This document shows, in pieces, positions 18,567 through 27,995 of a DNA stretch of 64,000 nt. Origin of the DNA: Flavobacterium sp. 245 (GTDB taxonomy: Bacteria; Bacteroidota; Bacteroidia; Flavobacteriales; Flavobacteriaceae); the NCBI RefSeq assembly GCF_004362055.1, contig NZ_SNXB01000001.1:434001-498000 (forward strand). The letters run 5' to 3'. A model generated the notes under the pieces. It saw only the letters and a program-made list of their open reading frames with translations. It ran no database searches and was not told the origin of the DNA. Position 1 is the first letter of the stretch, and every line of letters starts with the position of its first letter. Both the position numbers and the translations under genes were made by a program.

Positions 18567-21500
18567 TTACTCCTCAAACAATTCCATCAACTCCAGCGCT
18601 CGTTTTATCGACTTCACATTTTCAAAAGTCAATAACAAACGTAATCCGTTTACGGTTTGTTTTTCTTTCATTTTGCAGATTGAACTTTGCTTTTGAACAA
18701 AATTCAAGACATTTCTAAACTTAACCGATTGGTAATAATCCGACTGTTGATCTGAAACGAAATAACCAATCATTTTGCCTTGCTTCAAGACTAATTTCTC
18801 GATTCCAACTTTTGTCGCAATCCATTTTATTCTGATGCTGTTTAATAGAGAAACCGCTTGTTTTGGCAACGGACCAAAACGGTCAATTAGCTTTCTTTCG
18901 AATTCCTGTAATCCGGCTTCGTCTTTTATCGCGCCTAATTCGTTATATAAAACCAAACGTTCTGAAACGTTATTGATATATTCATCTGGGAATAAAAGTT
19001 CGAAATCGGCATCGATTTGAATGTCTTTTACATATTCTTTAGTATCGATATCATTTTCTTCAGGATATAAATCTTTGAACTCGTTTTCTTTCAATTCTTC
19101 AATCGCTTCGTTCATGATTTTTTGGTACGTATCAAAACCAATTTCGTTGATGAAACCGCTTTGTTCGCCTCCCAATAAATCTCCGGCACCTCGAATTTCA
19201 AGATCTTTCATCGCAATATTGAAACCGCTTCCTAATTCGCTGAATTGCTCCAAAGCTTGAATACGTTTTCTCGCATCTTCAGTCATTGATGAATACGGAG
19301 GACAAATGAAATAACAAAATGCTTTTTTGTTGCTACGTCCTACTCGACCACGCATTTGGTGCAGATCTGATAATCCAAAATTATTAGCATTATTGATGAA
19401 AATCGTGTTGGCATTTGGAACATCTAAACCACTTTCAATAATTGTGGTTGCAACCAAAACATCAAAATCTCCGTTCATGAAACCTAACATCAATTCTTCG
19501 AGTTTGGCTCCTTCCATTTGTCCGTGGCCAATTCCGACTCTTGCATTTGGTACCAAACGCTGAATCATTCCGGCAACTTCTTTTATATTTTCGATTCGGT
19601 TATTGATGAAGAAAACCTGTCCGTTTCTTTGAATTTCATACGAAATCGCATCACGGATAATTTCTTCATTAAAACCAACGACATTGGTTTCAATTGGATA
19701 TCTGTTTGGCGGAGGCGTTGTAATTACAGATAAGTCACGCGCGGCCATCAATGAAAACTGAAGCGTTCTCGGAATTGGCGTTGCAGTTAATGTCAAGGTA
19801 TCAACATTTGCTGCAATGGTTTTTAATTTATCTTTTACGTTAACGCCAAACTTTTGTTCTTCATCAACAATCAATAAACCTAAATCTTTAAAAACTACAT
19901 TTTTATTTACTAATTGATGCGTTCCAATTACGATGTCTAGTTTTCCGTCGGCTAAATCTTTTAAAGTCTGCGTTTTTTGTTTGGCGGTTCTAAATCGGTT
20001 TAAGTAACCAATTGAAACCGGCATATCTTTCAAACGCTCTGAAAAAGTTCTAAAATGCTGATAAGCCAAAATAGTTGTCGGTACTAAAACCGCAACTTGT
20101 TTGCTATTATCAACAGCTTTAAAAGCGGCACGAATGGCAACTTCGGTTTTACCGAAACCAACGTCGCCACAAACCAAACGATCCATTGGGCGATCGCTTT
20201 CCATGTCGGCTTTTACTTCTGCCGTTGATTTGGTTTGATCTGGCGTATCTTCATAAATAAACGAACTTTCTAATTCGTTTTGCAAATAACTATCAGGTGC
20301 AAATTGAAAACCTTTTTCTAAACGGCGTTTTGCATACAATTGAATCAAATTGAACGCAATATGTTTGACGCGCGCTTTAGTTTTTTGTTTTAAAACTTTC
20401 CAAGCGTTCGAGCCTAATTTATATATTTTTGGCGGCGTTCCATCTTTTCCGTTGTATTTCGAAATTTTATGAAGCGAGTGAATACTCACATATACAATAT
20501 CGTTATCGGCATAAACTAGTTTTATAGCTTCCTGCGTTTTGCCTTCCACCTGAATTTTCTGCAGTCCGCCAAACTTTCCTATTCCGTGATCGATATGCGT
20601 TACATAATCGCCTACAGAAAGTGCAGTTAATTCTTTTAAAGTGATATTCTGCTTTTTTGAATATCCGTTTTTGATGTTGAATTTATGATAACGTTCAAAA
20701 ATCTGATGATCAGTATAAGCAGTAATCTGATTTTCTTCGTCAATAAATCCTTGATATAAAGGCAGTACAATAGTATTATATTGCTTTCTGATATTCTCTG
20801 AATTGGCTTCGTCTAAACTTTCAAAAATATCATGAAAACGTTTTGCCTGCGTTTCATTCGAACAAAATAAATAATTTATATATCCGTTAAAATGATTTTC
20901 GCTCAGATTATTCAGCAACAAATCAAATTGTTTGTTGAAAGATGGCTGAGGCTGAATATGAAATTCGAATTTTTTAGTGGTTTTAAAAATTGGCCTTGAA
21001 GCCAACTCTACAATCGAAAAATCTAAAGCGCGTTTGATAAACGAACTCTGGCTTAGGAATAATTGTTCCGGCGTGGCGTGTTTTATTTCTTTCGAAAGTT
21101 TCTCAAAAGCTTCTTCTGCTCTTGCAAATTGTTTATCTAACTGACTAAAAAGTCCGTCGGTATTTTGAATGAAAATGACTGTTTTTTCAGCAATATAATC
21201 TAAGAAACTCTCACGGTTTTCCTGAAAAAGTTTGTTTTCAACATTCGGGATAATCGTGATTTTTTTATGTGTTTCGACAGACAATTGCGTTTCAACATCA
21301 AAAGTTCTAATGCTGTCTACTTCATTTCCAAAAAACTCAATTCGATAAGGATGATCATTTGAAAAAGAAAAAACATCCACAATTCCTCCACGAACCGAAA
21401 ATTCCCCTGGTTCTGTAATAAAATCGACTCTTTTAAATTCGTATTCAAACAAAACTTCGTTGATAAAATCGATCGAAATTTTGTCGTTCAAAGCGACTTT

Positions 21501-21932
21501 TAAAGTGTTTTTATCTAGTTCTCTTCTCGTTACTACTTTTTCAAAAAGTGCTTCGGGATACGTAACAATTACGGCTGGTTTTTTACGGGAATTAATTCGG
21601 TTTAAAACTTCAGCACGAAGCAAAACATTCGCATTGTCAGTTTCGTCAATTTGATACGGACGGCGAAATGAAGCGGGATAAAATAAAACATCCTGCTCGC
21701 CAATCATTTGCTCTAAATCGTTCAAATAATAAGCCGCTTCTTCTTTATTGTCTAAAACAACTAAAAAAGGCAGTTCGGTTTTCTTGAAAACAGAGCGAAT
21801 TATAAATGAAACCGCAGATCCAAGCAACCCGTGAAGGTTCATTTTTACTTGATTTCCTTCTAGCAGACTTGCCGCAATCTGCTGTGCTTTTGGCAAATTG
21901 TCGTACGTTGTATATAAGGCGTTTTTACTCAA
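18567..21932 (-). CDS. mfd: Transcription-repair coupling factor Mfd
   Basis: An 1121-residue DNA translocase that pushes stalled RNA polymerase off lesions and recruits UvrA. In order: UvrB-like N-terminal domains, the RNA-polymerase-interacting CarD-like domain (SVGDYVTHIDHGIGKFGGL near residue 440), RecG-like helicase motor with Walker A GDVGFGKTE (about 587) and DEEQKFG (about 687), then the C-terminal TRCF domain that binds UvrA. Length matches Bacteroidota Mfd proteins. Its start overlaps the end of the upstream lipoprotein gene by 8 bases, implying translational coupling. Confidence 0.97.
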   Translation of the reverse strand: MSKNALYTTYDNLPKAQQIAASLLEGNQVKMNLHGLLGSAVSFIIRSVFKKTELPFLVVLDNKEEAAYYLNDLEQMIGEQDVLFYPASFRRPYQIDETDNANVLLRAEVLNRINSRKKPAVIVTYPEALFEKVVTRRELDKNTLKVALNDKISIDFINEVLFEYEFKRVDFITEPGEFSVRGGIVDVFSFSNDHPYRIEFFGNEVDSIRTFDVETQLSVETHKKITIIPNVENKLFQENRESFLDYIAEKTVIFIQNTDGLFSQLDKQFARAEEAFEKLSKEIKHATPEQLFLSQSSFIKRALDFSIVELASRPIFKTTKKFEFHIQPQPSFNKQFDLLLNNLSENHFNGYINYLFCSNETQAKRFHDIFESLDEANSENIRKQYNTIVLPLYQGFIDEENQITAYTDHQIFERYHKFNIKNGYSKKQNITLKELTALSVGDYVTHIDHGIGKFGGLQKIQVEGKTQEAIKLVYADNDIVYVSIHSLHKISKYNGKDGTPPKIYKLGSNAWKVLKQKTKARVKHIAFNLIQLYAKRRLEKGFQFAPDSYLQNELESSFIYEDTPDQTKSTAEVKADMESDRPMDRLVCGDVGFGKTEVAIRAAFKAVDNSKQVAVLVPTTILAYQHFRTFSERLKDMPVSIGYLNRFRTAKQKTQTLKDLADGKLDIVIGTHQLVNKNVVFKDLGLLIVDEEQKFGVNVKDKLKTIAANVDTLTLTATPIPRTLQFSLMAARDLSVITTPPPNRYPIETNVVGFNEEIIRDAISYEIQRNGQVFFINNRIENIKEVAGMIQRLVPNARVGIGHGQMEGAKLEELMLGFMNGDFDVLVATTIIESGLDVPNANTIFINNANNFGLSDLHQMRGRVGRSNKKAFCYFICPPYSSMTEDARKRIQALEQFSELGSGFNIAMKDLEIRGAGDLLGGEQSGFINEIGFDTYQKIMNEAIEELKENEFKDLYPEENDIDTKEYVKDIQIDADFELLFPDEYINNVSERLVLYNELGAIKDEAGLQEFERKLIDRFGPLPKQAVSLLNSIRIKWIATKVGIEKLVLKQGKMIGYFVSDQQSDYYQSVKFRNVLNFVQKQSSICKMKEKQTVNGLRLLLTFENVKSIKRALELMELFEE

Positions 21933-22551
21933 CTTTTGGTGCGTTTTGATCTATTTTTTGTATTGGAACCTGAGGTGAATTCGAATTCGGAATCGCACGC
22001 GTCGTATCTAACATTTTCAAGAAATCTTCTTCTCCCTGTTCTTTTGGAATTTTGCTTTTCTCAACAATTTTATCCATTTGTCTTTCAAGCGAAATAATTT
22101 CTTTATTGATTTCACCAATTAATAAAGTCACTTTATCATCTGGAACAGTGCTCAAATTGATAAATAATTCCATCATTTTGATTTTGGTAATCAAAATCGA
22201 AATTCGGCTTTTAATGGCGGGCTGATTAAATTCTGCCGGAATATTATTGTTCAATGCCAATGCTTTTTTTGAAATCGCTTTTGACTTTTTTTGAAATGCT
22301 CCAATTGTTCTTCTTGGTTTGTCGCCAATTTCTTTTAAGAATTCGCGCCATTCTGTCCATGTACCAGCATTTTTTTCTGCAACTTCATTTATGGGTTCAT
22401 CAATAAAAATCCAAGATTTATTAATATTATTAAAGATTTTCTCATTCTTTTTAGCCACTTTTTCATTCTCTGCACGGCGTTTTTCATTTTCATTTTGACA
22501 TGAATGCAGTACAAAAATCAAAAGCAGAAAGAGAGCTATTTTATATTTCAT
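21925..22551 (-). CDS. Small coiled lipoprotein upstream of mfd, function unknown
   Basis: A 208-residue protein from the ATG at 22549-22551, which places the lipobox correctly (LLLIFVLHSC, C18). An ATG four codons earlier is possible. After the lipidated Cys the chain is highly charged (NENEKRRAENEKVAKKNEK), then largely helical, with a proline-rich end (SNSPQVPIQKIDQNAPK). I recognise no domain. It would sit in a membrane on the periplasmic side, so the 8-base overlap with mfd reflects operon structure rather than obvious function. Confidence 0.7.
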   Translation of the reverse strand: MKYKIALFLLLIFVLHSCQNENEKRRAENEKVAKKNEKIFNNINKSWIFIDEPINEVAEKNAGTWTEWREFLKEIGDKPRRTIGAFQKKSKAISKKALALNNNIPAEFNQPAIKSRISILITKIKMMELFINLSTVPDDKVTLLIGEINKEIISLERQMDKIVEKSKIPKEQGEEDFLKMLDTTRAIPNSNSPQVPIQKIDQNAPKVE

Positions 22552-22615
22552 TTGATAAAACATTAAGCCACAAAGTTACAAAGTAAATTTACAATTACGA
22601 AGGCCTTTTTTTTTG

Positions 22616-22649
22616 AGGTTCTGAGATGCTGAGCCACTAAGGTTCTAAG
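22616..22649. repeat. Short direct-repeat element in the gap upstream of tdh
   Basis: AGGTTCTGAG (22616-22625) recurs as AGGTTCTAAG (22640-22649) with ATGCTGAG between, the same style of iterated units as the other intergenic repeats here. The whole gap 22552-22887 (divergent genes) otherwise shows only CAAAGTTACAAAG near 22571 and the -7 box at 22859. Confidence 0.5.
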
Positions 22650-22858
22650 TTTTTTGGACCGAAGTTATTGATGTGGAGTTGAGCGATCTCGAGGCTTAGG
22701 GAGAAGTTATTTTCTTGACACTGTTAAAGCAATCTATAGCATAATTTTGAAGACACAAAGGCACACCCTTGTAAAAGAGAATAATCCAACAAACAAACTT
22801 TTTCATTATTGAATTTATAATTTATGATTCTAAAAAGCATAAGTAATTGCGAAAACGT

Positions 22859-22866
22859 TATATTTG
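22859..22866 (+). promoter_or_regulatory. -7 promoter box of the threonine dehydrogenase gene
   Basis: TATATTTG matches TAnnTTTG and lies 22 bases upstream of the ATG, leaving a very short leader. No clear -33 TTG at the proper spacing. Confidence 0.55.
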
Positions 22867-22887
22867 TCTCTCTAAAATCATCGAAAA

Positions 22888-23826
22888 ATGAATCCGAAAA
22901 TATTGATTATTGGTGCCTGTGGACAAATTGGAACAGAGCTGACGCAAAAGCTGCGTAAATTATATGGAACAGATAATGTAATCGCTTCTGATATCCGAAA
23001 ACTAAATACTGATGTTGTTAATTCAGGACCTTTTGAAGTGGTCAATGCTTTAGATTTTAACCAAATCGAACATTTGGTAGAAGTACATCAAATTACCGAT
23101 GTTTATTTGATGGCAGCACTTTTGTCTGCAACAGCTGAAAAAAATCCGGCTTTTGCATGGGATTTAAATATGAATTCTCTTTTTCACGTTTTAAATTTGG
23201 CAAAAGCAAAAAAAATAAAAAAAGTCTTCTGGCCTTCAAGTATTGCTGTTTTTGGGCCAACAACTCCAAAAGAAAATACGCCTCAATATACTGTAATGGA
23301 ACCTTCAACAGTTTACGGAATCAGTAAACAGGCTGGCGAAAGATGGTGCGAATATTACCATAATATTTATGGTGTTGATGTTCGCAGTATTCGTTATCCA
23401 GGTTTAATAAGCTGGTCAACTCCTCCGGGCGGTGGAACAACAGATTACGCTGTTGATATTTTCTATAAGGCTATTGCCGATAAAAAATACGAATGCTTTT
23501 TATCATCTGAAACCAAAATGCCAATGATGTATATGGATGATGCCATTGATGCAACAATCAATATCATGAAAGCTCCGGCTGAAGAAATTAAAATACATTC
23601 TTCATACAATTTAGCGGCGATGAGTTTTACGCCAACTGAAATTGCTGCGGAAATCAAAAAACATATTCCAGATTTTGAAATTACTTACAATCCAGATTTC
23701 CGCCAGAAAATTGCGGACAGCTGGCCAGCAAGTATTGACGACAGTTCTGCTAGAGAAGACTGGAACTGGAAACATACTTTTGATCTTGAAACTATGACAA
23801 AAGACATGATTGAACATTTGAGTTAA
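22888..23826 (+). CDS. L-threonine 3-dehydrogenase, short-chain (SDR/epimerase) type
   Basis: A 312-residue NAD-dependent enzyme of the extended SDR fold. N-terminal nucleotide-binding motif ILIIGACGQIGTEL (GxxGxxG), acidic D39 after the second strand (ASDIRKL) for NAD preference, catalytic S/Y/K with SSIAVFG and YGISKQAGE, and the family-specific RYPGLISWSTPPGGGTTDYA segment that distinguishes these threonine dehydrogenases from sugar epimerases. It oxidises threonine to 2-amino-3-ketobutyrate in the cytoplasm. It is transcribed alone and ends at a terminator present twice in this region. Confidence 0.9.
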   Translation: MNPKILIIGACGQIGTELTQKLRKLYGTDNVIASDIRKLNTDVVNSGPFEVVNALDFNQIEHLVEVHQITDVYLMAALLSATAEKNPAFAWDLNMNSLFHVLNLAKAKKIKKVFWPSSIAVFGPTTPKENTPQYTVMEPSTVYGISKQAGERWCEYYHNIYGVDVRSIRYPGLISWSTPPGGGTTDYAVDIFYKAIADKKYECFLSSETKMPMMYMDDAIDATINIMKAPAEEIKIHSSYNLAAMSFTPTEIAAEIKKHIPDFEITYNPDFRQKIADSWPASIDDSSAREDWNWKHTFDLETMTKDMIEHLS

Positions 23827-23839
23827 GTTTCAATTATTC

Positions 23840-23888
23840 TAAAATAAAAAACTCCCGTTTATTAATTTAAACGGGAGTTTCTTTTTAT
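23840..23888. repeat. 49-bp direct repeat, copy 1 (contains a terminator hairpin)
   Basis: Contains the stem AACTCCCGTTTA / AAACGGGAGTTT and a TCTTTTTAT tail, a good terminator for tdh. The whole 49 bases recur without a mismatch at 25991-26039, 2151 bp away. Confidence 0.9.
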
Positions 23889-23910
23889 TCTTTTTTGAGA
23901 AAGAATTATT

Positions 23911-24243
23911 CTATATTTTTTTATTATGACTATGCATAAAATGTGTATGTATCAAAGTTTTTAATTCTTTTATATTCCGTAATATCTCTTTTAAATATTT
24001 CTTCTTAAATCTTTTCTTTTCAGTAATCTCTCCTTTACTAATTTCAACTTCCGTTTGAACTAAAAAATCAACATTAATTTTATAAAAACTAGCTAGTTTT
24101 TTTAAATTTTTATATGTTGGAAAAAACCTATCACTTTCCCATTTTCCATAAATTGTTTGGGAAACCTCTAAAATCAAAGAAATTTCCTTTTGAGATATAT
24201 TTTTACTTTCTCTTAATTTTCTAAGCTTAGTGCCAAAAGTCAT
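23911..24243 (-). CDS. XRE-family HTH transcriptional regulator
   Basis: A 110-residue DNA-binding protein from the ATG at 24241-24243; an ATG four codons earlier gives a less typical N-terminus. Residues about 3-60 are a complete Cro/CI-type HTH (FGTKLRKLRESKNISQKEIS, then SQTIYGKWESDRFFPTYKNL). The remaining tail is basic and helical (EKKRFKKKYLKEILRNIKEL), perhaps for dimerisation. It is divergent from the lipoprotein gene that follows and could control it. Base composition is noticeably more A+T-rich than tdh or the M1 peptidase gene. It lies inside the module bounded by 49-bp repeats. Confidence 0.85.
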   Translation of the reverse strand: MTFGTKLRKLRESKNISQKEISLILEVSQTIYGKWESDRFFPTYKNLKKLASFYKINVDFLVQTEVEISKGEITEKKRFKKKYLKEILRNIKELKTLIHTHFMHSHNKKI

Positions 24244-24411
24244 TTTTTTAAGCAATATACTACAAATAAACTTAGGTTTAGCATTTAAAAACTTTATTTT
24301 GAAGGAATTTTCTTAAATTTATAATTGATTTGCATTATTCTTAAAGAACTTAGAGCTCAAGTCTTCTTTATCTTTTATCAAAATTTTTAATAACTCTTTA
24401 AATTAAGTAAA

Positions 24412-25365
24412 ATGAAAAAAGTTTATTTACTAGTAATGATTTGCATAGCATTTATTTCATGCAGTAAAGATGATACAGCAGAAAACATCCAATTAACAAA
24501 TAAAAAAATTGAAACTTTTGACTTTCTCACAAATGAAAAAATGGAGGAAAAAATAGATGAAATTTCATTAATCAAAGAAAAAATGGAAGAAACTCTGGCT
24601 AAGAAATATACAAATAAAAATTTCAGATCAAATAACACTGAAAATTTAGTTTTAAATGAATTAAACAAATATCATAAAGAAAGACTAAACAATATTTACA
24701 CTCTTAGAAAAAATTTAAATTTTATTAGTATTCAAAGTATTGCTGACGAAATTAATTCGTTGAAATTATTAAACCCAACGATGGCAGAAGGATTATTGAA
24801 AAAGCATGAAAAGTATCTATTACAGGATAAATTTGGAACGACAACTGTGTTTGAAAATAGAATTGCAAATGTAGTAAACGAAAAAGGAGAGGTCGCAATT
24901 AATGGAAAAATAGCCGATTTAAACATTTCCGATTCAAAAAAAACAACTGGAAGATATGTTTATGATGAAGGGGTGAAAACCGACCGAGCTACGAGATCAG
25001 AAGATATGTATTTTGTAATTCTTTATTCAACAGGAAGAGAAAAACATAAAGATACTTTTGGAAAAGTGTTTTTCAGGTATTTTACTGAATTTCAAGCTTA
25101 TTACACAGATCCTGTAGCTGGAACTATCCTATGTCCAACTACTTTTACTATGTCGAATAATTCAATTGCAGGTTTTTCACAAAGTGGAAGCAATCCTTTT
25201 GCAGATTTTGCTTTTACTGTTCCATACCCATCGGGAACTGGTAGCATAATTAGAAATACAAGTGGTCAAATTTGGACAGCTTATCAAACTGAAGGTGGAT
25301 ATATAAAAGGAACTTTCACTGGTGCTGGTTATACATTAAATTGCGATTTTAAATATACCAAATAG
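24412..25365 (+). CDS. Lipoprotein of unknown function
   Basis: A 317-residue protein with a clear lipobox (CIAFISC, C17). Residues about 25-150 are helical and charged (KMEEKIDEISLIKEKMEETL), and the C-terminal half from about 195 is beta-rich with aromatic and glycine residues (FTEFQAYYTDPVAG, GGYIKGTFTGAGYTL). I recognise no family. It lies between an XRE regulator and a DUF5683 gene in an AT-rich module, and is followed by its own terminator. Confidence 0.7.
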   Translation: MKKVYLLVMICIAFISCSKDDTAENIQLTNKKIETFDFLTNEKMEEKIDEISLIKEKMEETLAKKYTNKNFRSNNTENLVLNELNKYHKERLNNIYTLRKNLNFISIQSIADEINSLKLLNPTMAEGLLKKHEKYLLQDKFGTTTVFENRIANVVNEKGEVAINGKIADLNISDSKKTTGRYVYDEGVKTDRATRSEDMYFVILYSTGREKHKDTFGKVFFRYFTEFQAYYTDPVAGTILCPTTFTMSNNSIAGFSQSGSNPFADFAFTVPYPSGTGSIIRNTSGQIWTAYQTEGGYIKGTFTGAGYTLNCDFKYTK

Positions 25366-25370
25366 ATTAA

Positions 25371-25406
25371 AAAAGCCATTACTAAACAAATTAAGTAATG
25401 GCTTTT
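25371..25406 (+). terminator. Terminator after the unknown lipoprotein gene
   Basis: Perfect 13-bp stem AAAAGCCATTACT (25371-25383) with AGTAATGGCTTTT (25394-25406), 5 bases after the stop codon. Confidence 0.8.
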
Positions 25407-25450
25407 CAATTTAAATTCCTTTCTTTGCTAAAATAAGAAAATTCTTTCAA

Positions 25451-25993
25451 ATGCGTTTTTATACACTATTTCTCTTTTTTTTATGTGGTTTTGTATATTC
25501 CCAACCACAAAATATCTTAAAAAAAGACTCTTTTAATTCTCAAACTCTTGATCCACTTCGTCCGGCAAAAGCAGGTTTCTATTCTGCGGTCTTACCTGGA
25601 CTTGGCCAAGTCTATAATAAAAAATATTGGAAAGTTCCATTAGTTTATGGAGCAATTGGTACAAGCATGTATTTCTATATTGATAACAAAAAGCAATACA
25701 ATATTTACAGAGATGAATATAAAAACAGACTTGCCGGAAATAAAAGCAATTCAGAATATTTGTCGAGATTAAGTGAATCTCAACTTATGTCAGCACAAAA
25801 ACAATTTAGGCGAAATAGTGATTTGTCTTTATTATGTGCTGTTGGGTTTTATGCTTTAAATATTATTGATGCAAATGTTGATGCTTCTTTATCACAATTC
25901 AATGTAAACAATCAATTAGCATTTAAACCTCTTATTATTAAAGACAAAACTTTAAAAAATGATTTAATAATTAGTTGTATTTATACATTTTAA
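25451..25993 (+). CDS. DUF5683-domain protein
   Basis: A 180-residue protein with a signal peptide (RFYTLFLFFLCGFVYS) and the DUF5683 signature PLRPAKAGFYSAVLPGLGQVYNKKYW in pieces, followed by hydrophobic stretches near 65-80 and 128-142. Function is unknown; Flavobacteria usually carry a housekeeping member of this family near parB. No par gene is here, so I infer a paralogue. The stop codon is the first three bases of the second 49-bp repeat. High A+T like its two neighbours. Confidence 0.75.
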   Translation: MRFYTLFLFFLCGFVYSQPQNILKKDSFNSQTLDPLRPAKAGFYSAVLPGLGQVYNKKYWKVPLVYGAIGTSMYFYIDNKKQYNIYRDEYKNRLAGNKSNSEYLSRLSESQLMSAQKQFRRNSDLSLLCAVGFYALNIIDANVDASLSQFNVNNQLAFKPLIIKDKTLKNDLIISCIYTF

Positions 25994-26039
25994 AATAAAA
26001 AACTCCCGTTTATTAATTTAAACGGGAGTTTCTTTTTAT
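25991..26039. repeat. 49-bp direct repeat, copy 2 (contains a terminator hairpin)
   Basis: Identical to 23840-23888. It terminates the DUF5683 gene and, read on the other strand, the M1 peptidase gene, whose stop is at 26053. Its first bases form the DUF5683 stop codon. Confidence 0.9.
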
Positions 26040-26052
26040 GTTATTTTTGAAA

Positions 26053-27933
26053 TTATTTCACTTCAAAAACATTGTTTGCAGGTTTCACATCAGCCATTAA
26101 TCCGCTTGGATCGATAGTGATTTTTTTGATTGCTGCTTTGTTTTTATCAATTGAAAAACTATAGTTTGACTGTGCCCAAGCCCAATCTTCTAGAACTGTT
26201 CTTTTTTCGTTTGGATTTGGATTCGGTTTGATGAAATTCATCATTCTTAATGGAATGTAGAATGTTTCAGAAGTTCCGTCAGTATAATTTACTTTCAAAT
26301 CAATTGGCATTGGCATTCTTCCAATTCTTTCTAAAGTAACTGTCGTTTTTCCAGCATTATCCGCAACGTCTTTAATTCCGTAATCAATTGTGTTTGCTGT
26401 TTGTGCCCAGTCGATTAAATACCAATCTAATTCAGCGCCGGAAACTCTTTCTGCACTTCTTTTGATATCATTTGGCGTTGGATGTTTGAATTTAAAATCA
26501 TTGAAATATCTTTTTAAAGTTGCATCAACATTTTCTTTTCCAATTACATATTCTAACTGCGAAAGGAAAATACTTCCTTTTACATATGATGAAACACTGT
26601 ACGGTTTATTTTCGTCATAACGGTCTCCGTGCGTTGTTTGTGGCTGTTCTTTTCCAGAATTCACTAAACTATAATAAGCAGTATAATTTCCTTTAAACGG
26701 ATTTGCTTCTTTTTTATCGCCTTTTAATTCATTCAAAGCACTGTCTTCAATGTAAGTTGTAAAACCTTCGTCCATCCAAGGATGCTTAGATTCGTTTGAA
26801 GCCAAAATATGCTGGAACCAAGAATGCCCTAATTCGTGCGTAGCAGTTCCTAAAATTCCTTCAAGTGTTCCGCTTCCCAGCATCAAAGTACACATTGCGT
26901 ACTCCATTCCGCCATCGCCACCTTGAATAAATGAGTATTGTTTATACGGATATTGTCCTACTCTGTGGTTGTAATACTCCATAACTTTTACCATTAAAGG
27001 CTCAAGCTGTTTCCAGTTTCCAGTTGTTTTTTCGTCATTTTTGTAGAAGAAATGCAAATCAACATCATTTGGTCCTTTTACAATATCATGCGTGTATGCT
27101 TTATCAGCTGCCCATGTAAAATCGTGAACATTTGGCGCAATAAAATGCCAAGTCAATGTTTTTGCTTTTTTTGGATAAACAACTGTTACACCAGCATCTT
27201 CATAGCCGTGTCCAATTGAATTTTTATCTTGTAAATACCCAGAACCTCCAAGCGTATAGTCTTTATCGATAGTAATTTTTACATCAAAATCTCCCCATAC
27301 ACCGTGAAATTCTCTTGCGATATAAGGATCTGCATGCCATCCTTCAAAATCAAATTCGGCTAATTTTGGATACCATTGTGACATTGAAAGCTCCACTCCC
27401 TCTTTATTATTTCGTCCAGAACGACGAATCTGCACGGGTACCTGACCTTCAAAATCTAATGTAAAAGTAGTTTTAGAATTTGGCAGCATTGGCTTTGCTA
27501 AAGTAACCTCTAAAATCGTTGACGAAAGTCTCGTTTGAGCCACAACGCCGTCTTGTTTAAAATTAGTCACTTTTAAGAAACCAATTTCATTTGGTTTTAA
27601 AGTTTCAATTCGGCTTTGTTTAATTTCTTTTCCATCAGCATCTTTAATTTTATTCACCATTCTTGCATCTGGGTCTTTTATAGAATGCAGACGAGCATCC
27701 ATTTCACTTCCCGGCTGAAAAGCATTTGGATATAAATGATAGAAAACTTTTTTTAGAGTATCGGGTGAATTATTAGTGTAAACTAATTCTTGTTTCCCTT
27801 TGTAGAGATAATTTTTCACATCCATCGATACTTCCATTTTATAATCGACATGTTGCTGCCAATAAGGAGCGCTTTGTGCAAAAGCTGAGTTTAAGCCCAA
27901 ACTCAGAAAGGATAATAGTATTATTTTTCGCAT
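26053..27933 (-). CDS. M1-family zinc metallopeptidase, secreted
   Basis: A 626-residue aminopeptidase-type enzyme with a signal peptide (MRKIILLSFLSLGLNSAFAQ). The zinc site is HELGH (366-370) with the third ligand E389 in WMDEGFTTY, and GGMEYAM (341-347) stands where the exopeptidase GAMEN motif lies in the family. An N-terminal beta-saddle precedes the thermolysin-like domain. It would trim peptides in the periplasm or outside. An S8 peptidase gene lies directly upstream in the same direction but a terminator separates them, so they may form a functional rather than transcriptional pair. Confidence 0.93.
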   Translation of the reverse strand: MRKIILLSFLSLGLNSAFAQSAPYWQQHVDYKMEVSMDVKNYLYKGKQELVYTNNSPDTLKKVFYHLYPNAFQPGSEMDARLHSIKDPDARMVNKIKDADGKEIKQSRIETLKPNEIGFLKVTNFKQDGVVAQTRLSSTILEVTLAKPMLPNSKTTFTLDFEGQVPVQIRRSGRNNKEGVELSMSQWYPKLAEFDFEGWHADPYIAREFHGVWGDFDVKITIDKDYTLGGSGYLQDKNSIGHGYEDAGVTVVYPKKAKTLTWHFIAPNVHDFTWAADKAYTHDIVKGPNDVDLHFFYKNDEKTTGNWKQLEPLMVKVMEYYNHRVGQYPYKQYSFIQGGDGGMEYAMCTLMLGSGTLEGILGTATHELGHSWFQHILASNESKHPWMDEGFTTYIEDSALNELKGDKKEANPFKGNYTAYYSLVNSGKEQPQTTHGDRYDENKPYSVSSYVKGSIFLSQLEYVIGKENVDATLKRYFNDFKFKHPTPNDIKRSAERVSGAELDWYLIDWAQTANTIDYGIKDVADNAGKTTVTLERIGRMPMPIDLKVNYTDGTSETFYIPLRMMNFIKPNPNPNEKRTVLEDWAWAQSNYSFSIDKNKAAIKKITIDPSGLMADVKPANNVFEVK

Positions 27934-27950
27934 GGTTATTTTAATAAAAA

Positions 27951-27972
27951 TGGAAGGGCTGCCGCCCTTCCA
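27951..27972 (-). terminator. Terminator between the S8 and M1 peptidase genes
   Basis: Perfect 9-bp stem TGGAAGGGC (27951-27959) with GCCCTTCCA (27964-27972). On the minus strand it is followed by TTTTTATT. Confidence 0.75.
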
Positions 27973-27995
27973 CCGGATTAGTGTATTTTATTTGA

